Shown here: positions 1 to 5,827 of the stretch, in pieces
How the letters are laid out: each line of letters starts with the position of its first letter
How positions within the stretch are numbered: position 1 is the first letter of the stretch
Notes under the pieces: generated by a model
What the model was told of the DNA's origin: nothing
The model's input: the letters and a program-made list of their open reading frames with translations, nothing else
Databases searched by the model: none
Program-made: the position numbers and the translations under genes
From: Clostridiales bacterium
Lineage (GTDB): Bacteria; Bacillota; Clostridia; Christensenellales; Aristaeellaceae
Reading direction: 5' to 3'
NCBI GenBank assembly: GCA_019409045.1
Contig: DXVG01000102.1
Location: forward strand, 1 to 6,640
Length of the DNA: 6,640 nt

Positions 1-37
1 AATCACTTCCGAAAGAAAACAAGCGGAAGTGATTTTT
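1..37 (+). terminator. Intrinsic (rho-independent) terminator, possibly bidirectional
   Basis: An 11-bp perfect stem (AATCACTTCCG at 1-11 with CGGAAGTGATT at 24-34) encloses a 12-base A-rich loop and runs into TTTTT at 33-37. On the plus strand this is a standard terminator for a rightward gene ending left of the window. The leftward glycosyltransferase gene stops at 101 and would read into the same hairpin. Its T run on that strand would lie beyond base 1, so bidirectional use is likely but not visible. Confidence 0.85.
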
Positions 38-73
38 GCTTCCTGCGTCAGCTTCACCTGCAAACTGCGGTCA

Positions 74-89
74 CTTACGCACATGTAAG
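74..89. repeat. Short inverted repeat downstream of the glycosyltransferase gene
   Basis: CTTAC (74-78) and GTAAG (85-89) form a 5-bp stem with a 6-base loop, followed on the plus strand by CTCCC and a T-rich stretch at 96-102. It sits in the 63-base gap between the strong terminator and the end of the leftward operon. The stem is short and could be chance, a weak second terminator, or part of an intergenic repeat. I cannot decide between these from one copy. Confidence 0.3.
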
Positions 90-100
90 CTCCCTTATTT

Positions 101-970
101 TTATGCCCGTTTTTCCGCCCCGACGCCGAATTTCCTCTGCGTCATCTGTGCGTAGTGCTTATACAGCACCCCGAACCGATAGGGATAGCCCGGCTTCCAC
201 GGCTTTGCGCGGCCGCAGAAGTGGAGGATGGCCGTGTTCGCCATCACCCAGTCCATGTCCGCCACGCCGGAGCTGCGCAGCAGGTAGCTGCTGTAGTATC
301 GCGCGTCGTAGTTCCAGACAAAGTCGTCCAGCGGCAGTATCCGCGTGCCATACATGGCGTTGAGCACGTCCTGGTCCGGCAGCAGCAGCCCCGCGCCGCG
401 GTCGGAGACGTAGGAAAACACATCCTCCGGCAAAACCTCGCGCCTGCACCCGTCCAGGTCCATCAGCAGAACGCCGGAATTGAAGTAGTCGCTTTCGGTC
501 CCCAGGCGGATGCGGTTGACGTCGTTTGTGATCCCGGTCACGCCCGTGTGGGAGGCCGCGGCGAACAGATTGCCCTTCAGGTCCGTCTCCCACAGAGGGC
601 GCAGGGGATTGATCACGAGCATGTCCGGGTCCAGATACAGTATCCGCCCCAGATGCTCCGGCAGCAGGCGCGGCGCGAGCAGCCGGTAGTACATTTCCTT
701 GGGATAGCGTTTGGTCACCGGCGCATCCTCAAACAGCGCAGCGTCCGCCCGGATGGGGTGCAGCGCCCATCCGAGCGCGCGGCACTGGTCGTCCACGCCC
801 TTGAGCCCCGCCTGCGGAATATCGCTGTGCAGCAGGTACACCTCCGCCCGCTCCCCCGGATCGTTTGCGGCGATGGAGGTCAAAAGCACCTGAAGCTGCC
901 TTAGGTAGTTCTCATCCAGCGTGACCAGCAGATGGATGGGGCCGTCCGCCCCCGCGCTAGCGCGAGCCAA
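101..970 (-). CDS. Glycosyltransferase family 8 protein
   Basis: This is a 289-residue cytoplasmic glycosyltransferase of the GT8 (GT-A fold, retaining) family. Such enzymes transfer a hexose from a nucleotide sugar, typically to LPS-like, capsular, teichoic or glycoprotein acceptors; the acceptor here is unknown. The N-terminal strand and helix at residues 12-37 (IHLLVTLDENYL then a long helix) are typical of the sugar-nucleotide site. D114-P115-D116 in LYLDPDMLV is the DxD metal motif. YFNSGVLLMDL (162-172), LPDQDVLN (197-204) and the C-terminal HFCGRAKPWK (250-259) are the usual family blocks, in order, so the enzyme looks intact. There is no signal peptide or membrane helix. The start is a TTG at 970, because no ATG or GTG occurs before the first conserved strand. 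GGTGAG lies just upstream. It overlaps the end of the DUF308 gene by 14 bases, which suggests translational coupling. The fold is certain; the substrate is not. Confidence 0.93.
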   Translation of the reverse strand: MARASAGADGPIHLLVTLDENYLRQLQVLLTSIAANDPGERAEVYLLHSDIPQAGLKGVDDQCRALGWALHPIRADAALFEDAPVTKRYPKEMYYRLLAPRLLPEHLGRILYLDPDMLVINPLRPLWETDLKGNLFAAASHTGVTGITNDVNRIRLGTESDYFNSGVLLMDLDGCRREVLPEDVFSYVSDRGAGLLLPDQDVLNAMYGTRILPLDDFVWNYDARYYSSYLLRSSGVADMDWVMANTAILHFCGRAKPWKPGYPYRFGVLYKHYAQMTQRKFGVGAEKRA

Positions 971-1496
971 TGTCGCTCACCGCCTGCACCAGATAGTCGA
1001 TGCCCATCAGGATCAGGTACAGGCCGATGATATAGCTGACGGAGACGAAGGAAAGCGTCGGGTTGAAGATCATCGCAAAGCCGAGCACGAGGCCGATGAT
1101 GTTCACGATCAGCGTGAAATAGTAGTAGCCGTTGCCCGCCAGCAGCCGGACCTCGGACAGGCGGCACAGGCGCGTGATGCAGTGCGTGATGAACCACAGG
1201 GGGAACAGTATCACCAGCGCCCACTTGCCCGCGTCGATGTTGAGCAGCAGGAAAATGCCCGCGAGTATGCTCAGTATGCCCATCACAAGGGACATTGGCG
1301 GGCCAAAGCCCGTGCGACGCTCCATCTTCACATAATACACGATGTCCGCGATGCCGCCGACGATCGCCATCAGACCGTAGACAAACACGACGCCCGACAG
1401 CGCGCCGGAGGGGCGCACGAACGTAACGGCCCCCAGTATGATGAACGCAATTCCTACGAGCAACTCTCCCCAGCCCAATGCCGATCTGTTTCTCAT
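957..1496 (-). CDS. HdeD-like DUF308 integral membrane protein
   Basis: This 179-residue protein is almost entirely hydrophobic, with six predicted membrane helices at about residues 8-27, 31-56, 67-87, 92-110, 124-145 and 149-172. The paired-helix pattern, with small residues (GIAFIILGAVTF, YGLMAIVGGIADI) and short basic loops such as KMERR (58-61), is that of the DUF308/HdeD family. In E. coli HdeD belongs to acid resistance, but most Firmicutes members have no assigned role. I chose the ATG at 1496 because GGGAGGG sits 6 bases upstream; a TTG 15 bases further up would bury that ribosome binding site. It is the first gene of the leftward operon and its 3' end overlaps the glycosyltransferase gene. 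A link to envelope stress or envelope sugars is only a guess from context. Confidence 0.85.
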   Translation of the reverse strand: MRNRSALGWGELLVGIAFIILGAVTFVRPSGALSGVVFVYGLMAIVGGIADIVYYVKMERRTGFGPPMSLVMGILSILAGIFLLLNIDAGKWALVILFPLWFITHCITRLCRLSEVRLLAGNGYYYFTLIVNIIGLVLGFAMIFNPTLSFVSVSYIIGLYLILMGIDYLVQAVSDIGSR

Positions 1497-1502
1497 GGTA
1501 AG

Positions 1503-1509
1503 CCCTCCC
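1503..1509 (-). promoter_or_regulatory. Ribosome binding site deciding the DUF308 start
   Basis: On the minus strand GGGAGGG lies 6 bases before the ATG at 1496. It falls inside the coding sequence if the upstream TTG at 1511 were used, so it favours the shorter protein. Confidence 0.8.
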
Positions 1510-1521
1510 AATCTAGTTTTT

Positions 1522-1566
1522 CCGCGGCCCGGCCGCCCGCGCTTTATCGGCGGACGCCCTCCGCGG
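1522..1566 (-). other. GC-rich potential stem in the leader of the DUF308 mRNA
   Basis: CCGCGG occurs at both 1522-1527 and 1561-1566. Being self-complementary, the copies can pair as an outer stem, with CCGCC (1533-1537) and GGCGG (1549-1553) as an inner stem around an 11-base loop. It lies between the proposed promoter and the ribosome binding site, without a T run, so it is not a terminator. GC-rich sequence folds easily by chance and no known riboswitch class is recognised. Confidence 0.3.
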
Positions 1567-1575
1567 TCCGGGTAT

Positions 1576-1604
1576 AGGATAGCAGACGGCGCCCGCGTTC
1601 GCCA
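1576..1604 (-). promoter_or_regulatory. Predicted promoter of the leftward DUF308-glycosyltransferase operon
   Basis: Read on the minus strand, TGCTATCCT (1584-1576) is an extended -10 of the TGnTAtnnT type. A weak -35 box, TGGCGA (1604-1599), lies exactly 17 bases upstream. It would start transcription near 1569 and give a leader of about 73 bases. The -35 matches the TTGACA consensus at only three positions, so the call rests mainly on the extended -10, the spacing, and the similar partner promoter facing the other way. Confidence 0.5.
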
Positions 1605-1701
1605 CTGGCAGTATTCCCGGTTTGTCCTTACAAAAACGCGCCCGTGTCAGATTTTTTTACACTTCGCCGGTTTTGTACATACACATGCGCGAAACTGCAA
1701 G

Positions 1702-1730
1702 TGGCGCGCCGCGCCGTTTTTTGCTATGGT
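1702..1730 (+). promoter_or_regulatory. Predicted promoter of the rightward ftsH-ABC operon
   Basis: TGCTATGGT (1722-1730) is an extended -10, and TGGCGC (1702-1707) lies 17 bases upstream of the TATGGT hexamer. Transcription would begin near 1737, about 29 bases before the GTG start at 1766. A second AT-rich candidate, TATTCT (1730-1735), has no -35 at the right distance. The element closely resembles the oppositely oriented promoter at 1576-1604. Confidence 0.5.
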
Positions 1731-1750
1731 ATTCTCGAACAAAACCACGG

Positions 1751-1757
1751 AAGGGAG
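1751..1757 (+). promoter_or_regulatory. Ribosome binding site for the GTG start of the orphan gene
   Basis: AAGGGAG ends 8 bases before the GTG at 1766. This selects GTG over the in-frame ATG at 1784, whose upstream sequence is a poorer match, and over a frame extension back to 1622 that would run through the promoter. Confidence 0.7.
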
Positions 1758-1765
1758 TTTCGCTT

Positions 1766-2212
1766 GTGAACGTGGGTGAAGGCATGTTTGCCATCAAATT
1801 GTACGAGCTTGAACGCCAGTATGGGCGGATGCAGAGCAGGCTGCAGCTCTGCCGGGGAGAAGACCGCGAAAAGATACGGCGCGAGCTGCATGCGATCCGG
1901 GACGAATTTATGGAAAACGAGCTTCTATTGAAAAAGAGCGTGGAAAACAGCCGCTCCCCCGCCGTCGCGGCGCTGTCCAGGGCGCAGGGGGAATACTATC
2001 GCACGGTGAGGGAGCTTCTGGAGCGGGAGCTTCCCATGCAGCTGCACAGCGAGATCACGCAGCCCTCTGAGGATGCGGCGGAGGCGGCCGCGCTGTACGC
2101 GGAATACGCCATCGACTTTGCCGTGCAGTCCATGCGCTACGCACTGATGGCCGCGCTGACGGCCATGGACCTGGAAATGAAGATCGAAGAAGGGGGGCAG
2201 GACGATGAATGA
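1766..2212 (+). CDS. Uncharacterised helical protein encoded ahead of ftsH
   Basis: I do not recognise this 148-residue protein. It is almost wholly predicted helix. The first part (about residues 7-55) is heavily charged and heptad-like (YELERQYGRMQSRLQL, REKIRRELHAIRDEFMENE), suggesting a coiled coil. The middle has ENSRSPAVAALSRAQGEYY. The C-terminal part (about 105-138) is an alanine-rich, tyrosine-containing amphipathic helix, followed by a very acidic tail ending in GQDDE. There is no signal peptide and no clear membrane span, so it is probably cytoplasmic. Its stop overlaps the ftsH start by 8 bases (ATGAATGA), and the ftsH ribosome binding site lies inside its last codons, so the two are probably translated in a coupled way. 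It is the first gene of the operon. A role as an FtsH partner, substrate adaptor or regulator is conceivable but unsupported by any motif. The start is GTG, with the ATG at 1784 as alternative. Confidence 0.8.
   Translation: MNVGEGMFAIKLYELERQYGRMQSRLQLCRGEDREKIRRELHAIRDEFMENELLLKKSVENSRSPAVAALSRAQGEYYRTVRELLERELPMQLHSEITQPSEDAAEAAALYAEYAIDFAVQSMRYALMAALTAMDLEMKIEEGGQDDE
2191..2197 (+). promoter_or_regulatory. Ribosome binding site of ftsH inside the preceding gene
   Basis: AGGGGGG ends 7 bases before the ATG at 2205 and encodes part of the acidic tail of the upstream protein. Together with the ATGAATGA overlap it points to translation of ftsH being coupled to the upstream gene. Confidence 0.7.
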
Positions 2213-4037
2213 AGTACAAAAGCCCAAAAAACCTCTGCTCTATTACTACGGCATCGCGCTTCTGATACTGATGCTGTTCAACTTCCTGGCCATGCCGATG
2301 CTGGCGCAGCGGCAGATTCAGGTGGTGGACTACGGGACCTTCATCTCCATGACGGAGAACGGCGAGATCGGCGAGGTGGAGATCCAGGCGCAGGAGAACC
2401 AGATACTCTTTACCGACAAGGAGGGCACCGCCGTCTACAAGACCGGCATGGTGGACGACCCCGACCTCACGCAGAGGCTGTATGAATCCGGCGCGAAGTT
2501 CTCCGGCGAGATCATCGAGCAGATGTCGCCGATTCTGAATATACTACTGAGCTGGGTGCTGCCCATCATCATCTTCATCGGCATCGGCCAGCTTCTGTCC
2601 AAGCGCATCATGGACCGCGCGGGCGGCGCCAACTCCATGGCCTTCGGCATGGGCAAGAGCAACGCCAAGGTGTATGTAAAGTCCTCCGAGGGCATAAAGT
2701 TCACCGACGTGGCGGGCGAGGACGAGGCCAAGGAGAGCCTCGCCGAAGTGGTGGACTATCTGCACAACCCCGACAAATACAAGGAAGTCGGCGCGGCCAT
2801 GCCCAAGGGCATCCTGCTGGTGGGCCCTCCGGGCACGGGCAAGACGATGCTGGCCAAGGCCGTGGCGGGCGAGGCGAACGTGCCGTTTTTCTCCATGTCC
2901 GGCTCGGAATTTGTGGAGATGTTCGTGGGCATGGGCGCGGCAAAGGTGCGCGACCTGTTTAAGCAGGCCAAGGAAAAGGCCCCCTGCATCGTGTTCATCG
3001 ACGAGATCGACGCCATCGGCCAGAAGCGCAGCAGCGGAAAGATGGGTGGCAACGACGAGCGGGAGCAGACGCTCAACCAGCTCCTGACCGAGATGGACGG
3101 CTTTGAGGAAAACAGCGGCGTGATTTTGCTGGCGGCCACCAACCGCCCCGAGTCCCTCGACCCCGCGCTCACGCGCCCCGGCCGCTTCGACCGCCGCGTG
3201 CCGGTGGAGCTTCCCGATTTGAAGGGCCGCGAGGCAATTCTCAAGGTGCACGCCAAGAAGATCAAGCTCGCCCGTGACGTGGACTTTGGCAAGATCGCGC
3301 GCATGGCCTCCGGCGCTTCGGGCGCGGAGCTTGCCAACATCATCAACGAGGCGGCGCTGCGCGCCGTGCGCGACAGCCGCAAGGAAGTCACGCAGGCGGA
3401 TTTGGAGGAGAGCATCGAGGTGGTCATCGCCGGCTACCAGAAGAAGAACGCCATACTGACCGACAAGGAAAAGCAGATCGTGGCCTATCACGAGATCGGG
3501 CACGCGCTGGTGGCCGCCATGCAGAGCCACTCCGCGCCCGTGCAGAAGATTACCATCGTGCCGCGCACCTCCGGCGCGCTGGGCTACACCATGCAGGTGG
3601 AGGAGGGCGAGCACAACCTGCTGAGCAAGGAGGAGCTGGAGAACAAGATCGCAACGCTCACCGGCGGCCGCGCCGCGGAGGAAGTAGTGTTCGGCTCGGT
3701 GACCACCGGCGCTTCCAACGACATCGAGCAGGCCACCAAGCTCTCCCGCGCCATGATCGCGCGCTACGGCATGAGCGACGAATTTGACATGGTGGCCATG
3801 GAGACGGTGAACAACCAGTATCTGGGCGGCGACGCCTCGCTGGCCTGCTCCGTGGAGACGCAGACGCAGATCGACAAGCAGGTGGTATCGCTTGTGAAGC
3901 GGCAGCACGAAAAGGCGCGGCAGATACTGCTGGACAACCGCGAAAAGCTCGACGAGCTGTCGAACTACCTCTACGAAAAGGAGGCCATCACCGGCGAGGA
4001 GTTTATGGGCATACTGCAAAATGGCCGCGCCCAGTGA
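2205..4037 (+). CDS. ftsH: ATP-dependent zinc metalloprotease FtsH (membrane AAA+ protease)
   Basis: FtsH is a hexameric membrane-anchored protease that pulls out and degrades misassembled membrane proteins and short-lived regulators. At 610 residues it is normal size and looks intact. A first membrane helix (about 11-33) is followed by an external domain (about 34-105) and a second helix (about 108-130). The AAA+ module has Walker A GPPGTGKT (207-214), the pore loop F240-V241-G242, Walker B IVFIDEID (262-269), and the second region of homology at 311-330 with arginine fingers R324 and R327. The protease domain has zinc ligands H429 and H433 with catalytic E430 in HEIGH, and the third ligand D506 in GASNDIE. 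Most FtsH proteins read HEAGH; the A-to-I change is at a non-catalytic position. The C-terminal tail is short. The gene overlaps the upstream orphan gene by 8 bases and is followed 29 bases later by an ABC exporter gene without an intervening terminator. Bacteria in this group often carry more than one FtsH, and whether this is the main copy cannot be told here. Confidence 0.98.
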   Translation: MNEVQKPKKPLLYYYGIALLILMLFNFLAMPMLAQRQIQVVDYGTFISMTENGEIGEVEIQAQENQILFTDKEGTAVYKTGMVDDPDLTQRLYESGAKFSGEIIEQMSPILNILLSWVLPIIIFIGIGQLLSKRIMDRAGGANSMAFGMGKSNAKVYVKSSEGIKFTDVAGEDEAKESLAEVVDYLHNPDKYKEVGAAMPKGILLVGPPGTGKTMLAKAVAGEANVPFFSMSGSEFVEMFVGMGAAKVRDLFKQAKEKAPCIVFIDEIDAIGQKRSSGKMGGNDEREQTLNQLLTEMDGFEENSGVILLAATNRPESLDPALTRPGRFDRRVPVELPDLKGREAILKVHAKKIKLARDVDFGKIARMASGASGAELANIINEAALRAVRDSRKEVTQADLEESIEVVIAGYQKKNAILTDKEKQIVAYHEIGHALVAAMQSHSAPVQKITIVPRTSGALGYTMQVEEGEHNLLSKEELENKIATLTGGRAAEEVVFGSVTTGASNDIEQATKLSRAMIARYGMSDEFDMVAMETVNNQYLGGDASLACSVETQTQIDKQVVSLVKRQHEKARQILLDNREKLDELSNYLYEKEAITGEEFMGILQNGRAQ

Positions 4038-4066
4038 CCGCGCAGGACCAGAAAGGATAAACGCCT

Positions 4067-5827
4067 ATGTTGAGGATATTCAAAAACCTGACCAAGCGGG
4101 AATGGCTGTGCCTGCTGGCCGCGCTGGTCTTTATCGTAGTGCAGGTGTGGCTGGATTTGAAGCTTCCCGACTACATGTCCGAGATCACCGTGCTTGTGCA
4201 GACGCAGGGGAGCGAAATGGGCGAGATACTCGCCGCGGGCGGCAAGATGCTCCTGTGCGCGCTGGGCAGCCTGGTCTCGTCCGTGGCGGTGGCGACGCTG
4301 GCGGCAAAGGTGGCGGCAAACTTCGGCGCGATATTGCGCGCCAAGATGTTTGACAAGGTGCAGAGCTTCTCCATGGAGGAGATCGGCCGCTTCTCCACCT
4401 CCAGCCTGATCACGCGCACCACCAACGACGTGCAGCAGGTGCAGACGCTTATCGTCATGGGCCTGCAGGCGATCGTCAAGGCGCCCATCATGGCCGTGTG
4501 GGCCATCTGCAAGATCTACGACAAGAGCTGGCAGTGGACGACCGCCACGGCCGTGGCCGTGGTGGTGCTGCTGGCGCTGGTGTTCACCTGCGTGCTGCTG
4601 GCGCTTCCGAAGTTCAAAAAGATACAGGCCTACACAGACGACCTCAACCGCGTGACGCGGGAGAACCTCACGGGCCTGAGCGTTGTGCGCGCCTACAACG
4701 CCGAGGAGTATCAGGAGGCGAAGTTTACCAAGGCCAACGACGACCTCACCGGCGCGAACCTGTTCGCCAACCGCACCATGGCGTTTCTGATGCCCGGTAT
4801 ACAGGCGATCACCAGCGGCCTGACGCTGGCGATCTACTGGATCGGCGCGGTGCTCATCGACGGCGCGGGCATGGCGCAGAAGCTGACGCTGTTTTCCGAC
4901 ATGGTGGTGTTCTCCTCCTACGCGATGCAGGTGGTCATGGCGTTTATGATGCCGGTGGTCATCTTCATCATACTGCCCAGGGCCTCGGTCGCGGCAAAGC
5001 GCATCCTCGAGGTGCTCGACACGCACACGCGCATCAAGGACGGCACGCTCACCGCCGCGGACACGGACAAGACCGGCGAGATCGAGTTCCGGGATGTGGC
5101 CTTCCACTACCCCGGCTCCTCTCAGAACGTGATCGAGGGCATCAGCTTTACCGCCAAAAAGGGCGAGACCGTCGCGCTCATCGGCTCCACGGGCTGCGGC
5201 AAGAGCACCGTGGTCAACCTCATCCCCAGGTTTTACGACGCGACCAAGGGCGAAGTGCTCGTCGACGGCGTGAACGTGCGCCAGTACCGGCAGAAGGCTT
5301 TGCGGGACAAGATCGGCTATGTGTCGCAGAAGGCCGTGCTCTTCTCCGGCGACATCACCTCCAACGTCGCCTATGGCGGCGACGAGAGGCATCCCGTCAC
5401 CGACGAGGACGTCAAAGAGGCGCTGGAGATCGCGCAGGCAAAGGACTTCGTCGAGCGCCAGCAGGGCGGCTACCGCGGCTTTGTGGCCCAGGGCGGCAGC
5501 AACTTCTCCGGCGGGCAGAAGCAGCGCCTCTCCATCGCGCGCGCGATCGCCAAGCGCCCGGAGATACTCATCTTCGACGATTCCTTCTCCGCGCTGGACT
5601 ACGCCACCGACCGCAGGCTGCGCAAGGCGCTGGATGAGCACTGCGCGGACTCCACGCGCGTAATCGTGGCGCAGCGCATCGGAACCATCCGCGACGCGGA
5701 TCAGATCATCGTGCTCGACAACGGCAGGATCGCGGGCAAGGGAACGCATGCGGAGCTGATGCGCTCCTGCGAGGTCTACCGGCAGATCGCCTATTCTCAG
5801 CTGTCCAAGGAGGAACTGGCGCAATGA
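4067..5827 (+). CDS. ABC exporter half-transporter with degenerate ATP site (BmrC/TM287-like)
   Basis: This complete 586-residue half-transporter has an N-terminal six-helix exporter domain (about 12-325) fused to an ATP-binding domain (about 337-575). Visible motifs are the aromatic A-loop Y348, Walker A GSTGCGKST (373-381), Q-loop Q421, signature FSGGQ (480-484), Walker B ILIFDD (500-505) and D-loop SALD (508-511). Two catalytic positions are altered: the glutamate after Walker B is Asp505, and the switch histidine is Gln536 (IVAQRIGT). This combination is typical of the degenerate subunit in heterodimeric multidrug-type exporters of Firmicutes and Thermotoga. The partner is therefore expected in the next gene, which overlaps by 4 bases. 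AAAGGA at 4052-4057 precedes the ATG by 9 bases. There is no insertion in the loop after the first membrane helix, unlike in the partner. Drugs, lipids and peptides are all possible substrates; the sequence does not say which. Confidence 0.95.
   Translation: MLRIFKNLTKREWLCLLAALVFIVVQVWLDLKLPDYMSEITVLVQTQGSEMGEILAAGGKMLLCALGSLVSSVAVATLAAKVAANFGAILRAKMFDKVQSFSMEEIGRFSTSSLITRTTNDVQQVQTLIVMGLQAIVKAPIMAVWAICKIYDKSWQWTTATAVAVVVLLALVFTCVLLALPKFKKIQAYTDDLNRVTRENLTGLSVVRAYNAEEYQEAKFTKANDDLTGANLFANRTMAFLMPGIQAITSGLTLAIYWIGAVLIDGAGMAQKLTLFSDMVVFSSYAMQVVMAFMMPVVIFIILPRASVAAKRILEVLDTHTRIKDGTLTAADTDKTGEIEFRDVAFHYPGSSQNVIEGISFTAKKGETVALIGSTGCGKSTVVNLIPRFYDATKGEVLVDGVNVRQYRQKALRDKIGYVSQKAVLFSGDITSNVAYGGDERHPVTDEDVKEALEIAQAKDFVERQQGGYRGFVAQGGSNFSGGQKQRLSIARAIAKRPEILIFDDSFSALDYATDRRLRKALDEHCADSTRVIVAQRIGTIRDADQIIVLDNGRIAGKGTHAELMRSCEVYRQIAYSQLSKEELAQ
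5807..5814 (+). promoter_or_regulatory. Strong ribosome binding site for the second ABC subunit
   Basis: AAGGAGGA lies inside the last codons of the first ABC gene, 9 bases before the ATG at 5824. With the ATGA stop/start overlap it fixes the start of the second subunit and indicates coupled synthesis of the two halves in equal amounts. Confidence 0.85.

Noticed and set aside
155..904. Plus-strand frame of 249 codons
   Set aside because: It lies opposite the glycosyltransferase gene, which has every family motif in order. The plus-strand translation shows no recognisable domain.
921..1577. Plus-strand frame of 218 codons
   Set aside because: It is a shadow of the DUF308 gene on the other strand and is full of His/Asp/Gln runs typical of antisense translation.
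1673..1701. TTGTAC at 1673-1678 as a -35 box
   Set aside because: No acceptable -10 lies 16-18 bases downstream.
1622..1765. A 48-residue N-terminal extension of the orphan protein from a TTG at 1622
   Set aside because: It would cross the predicted promoter and has no ribosome binding site. The composition changes sharply at the GTG, where a good AAGGGAG is correctly spaced.
2544..4019. Long open frame of 491 codons on the minus strand opposite ftsH
   Set aside because: It is the mirror of a GC-rich gene. The translation is His/Leu/Val/Arg-rich and shows no domain, and ftsH on the other strand is unambiguous.
4498..5637. Plus-strand frame of 379 codons inside the first ABC gene
   Set aside because: It is out of frame with the exporter, Arg/Gly/His-rich, and has no start signal.
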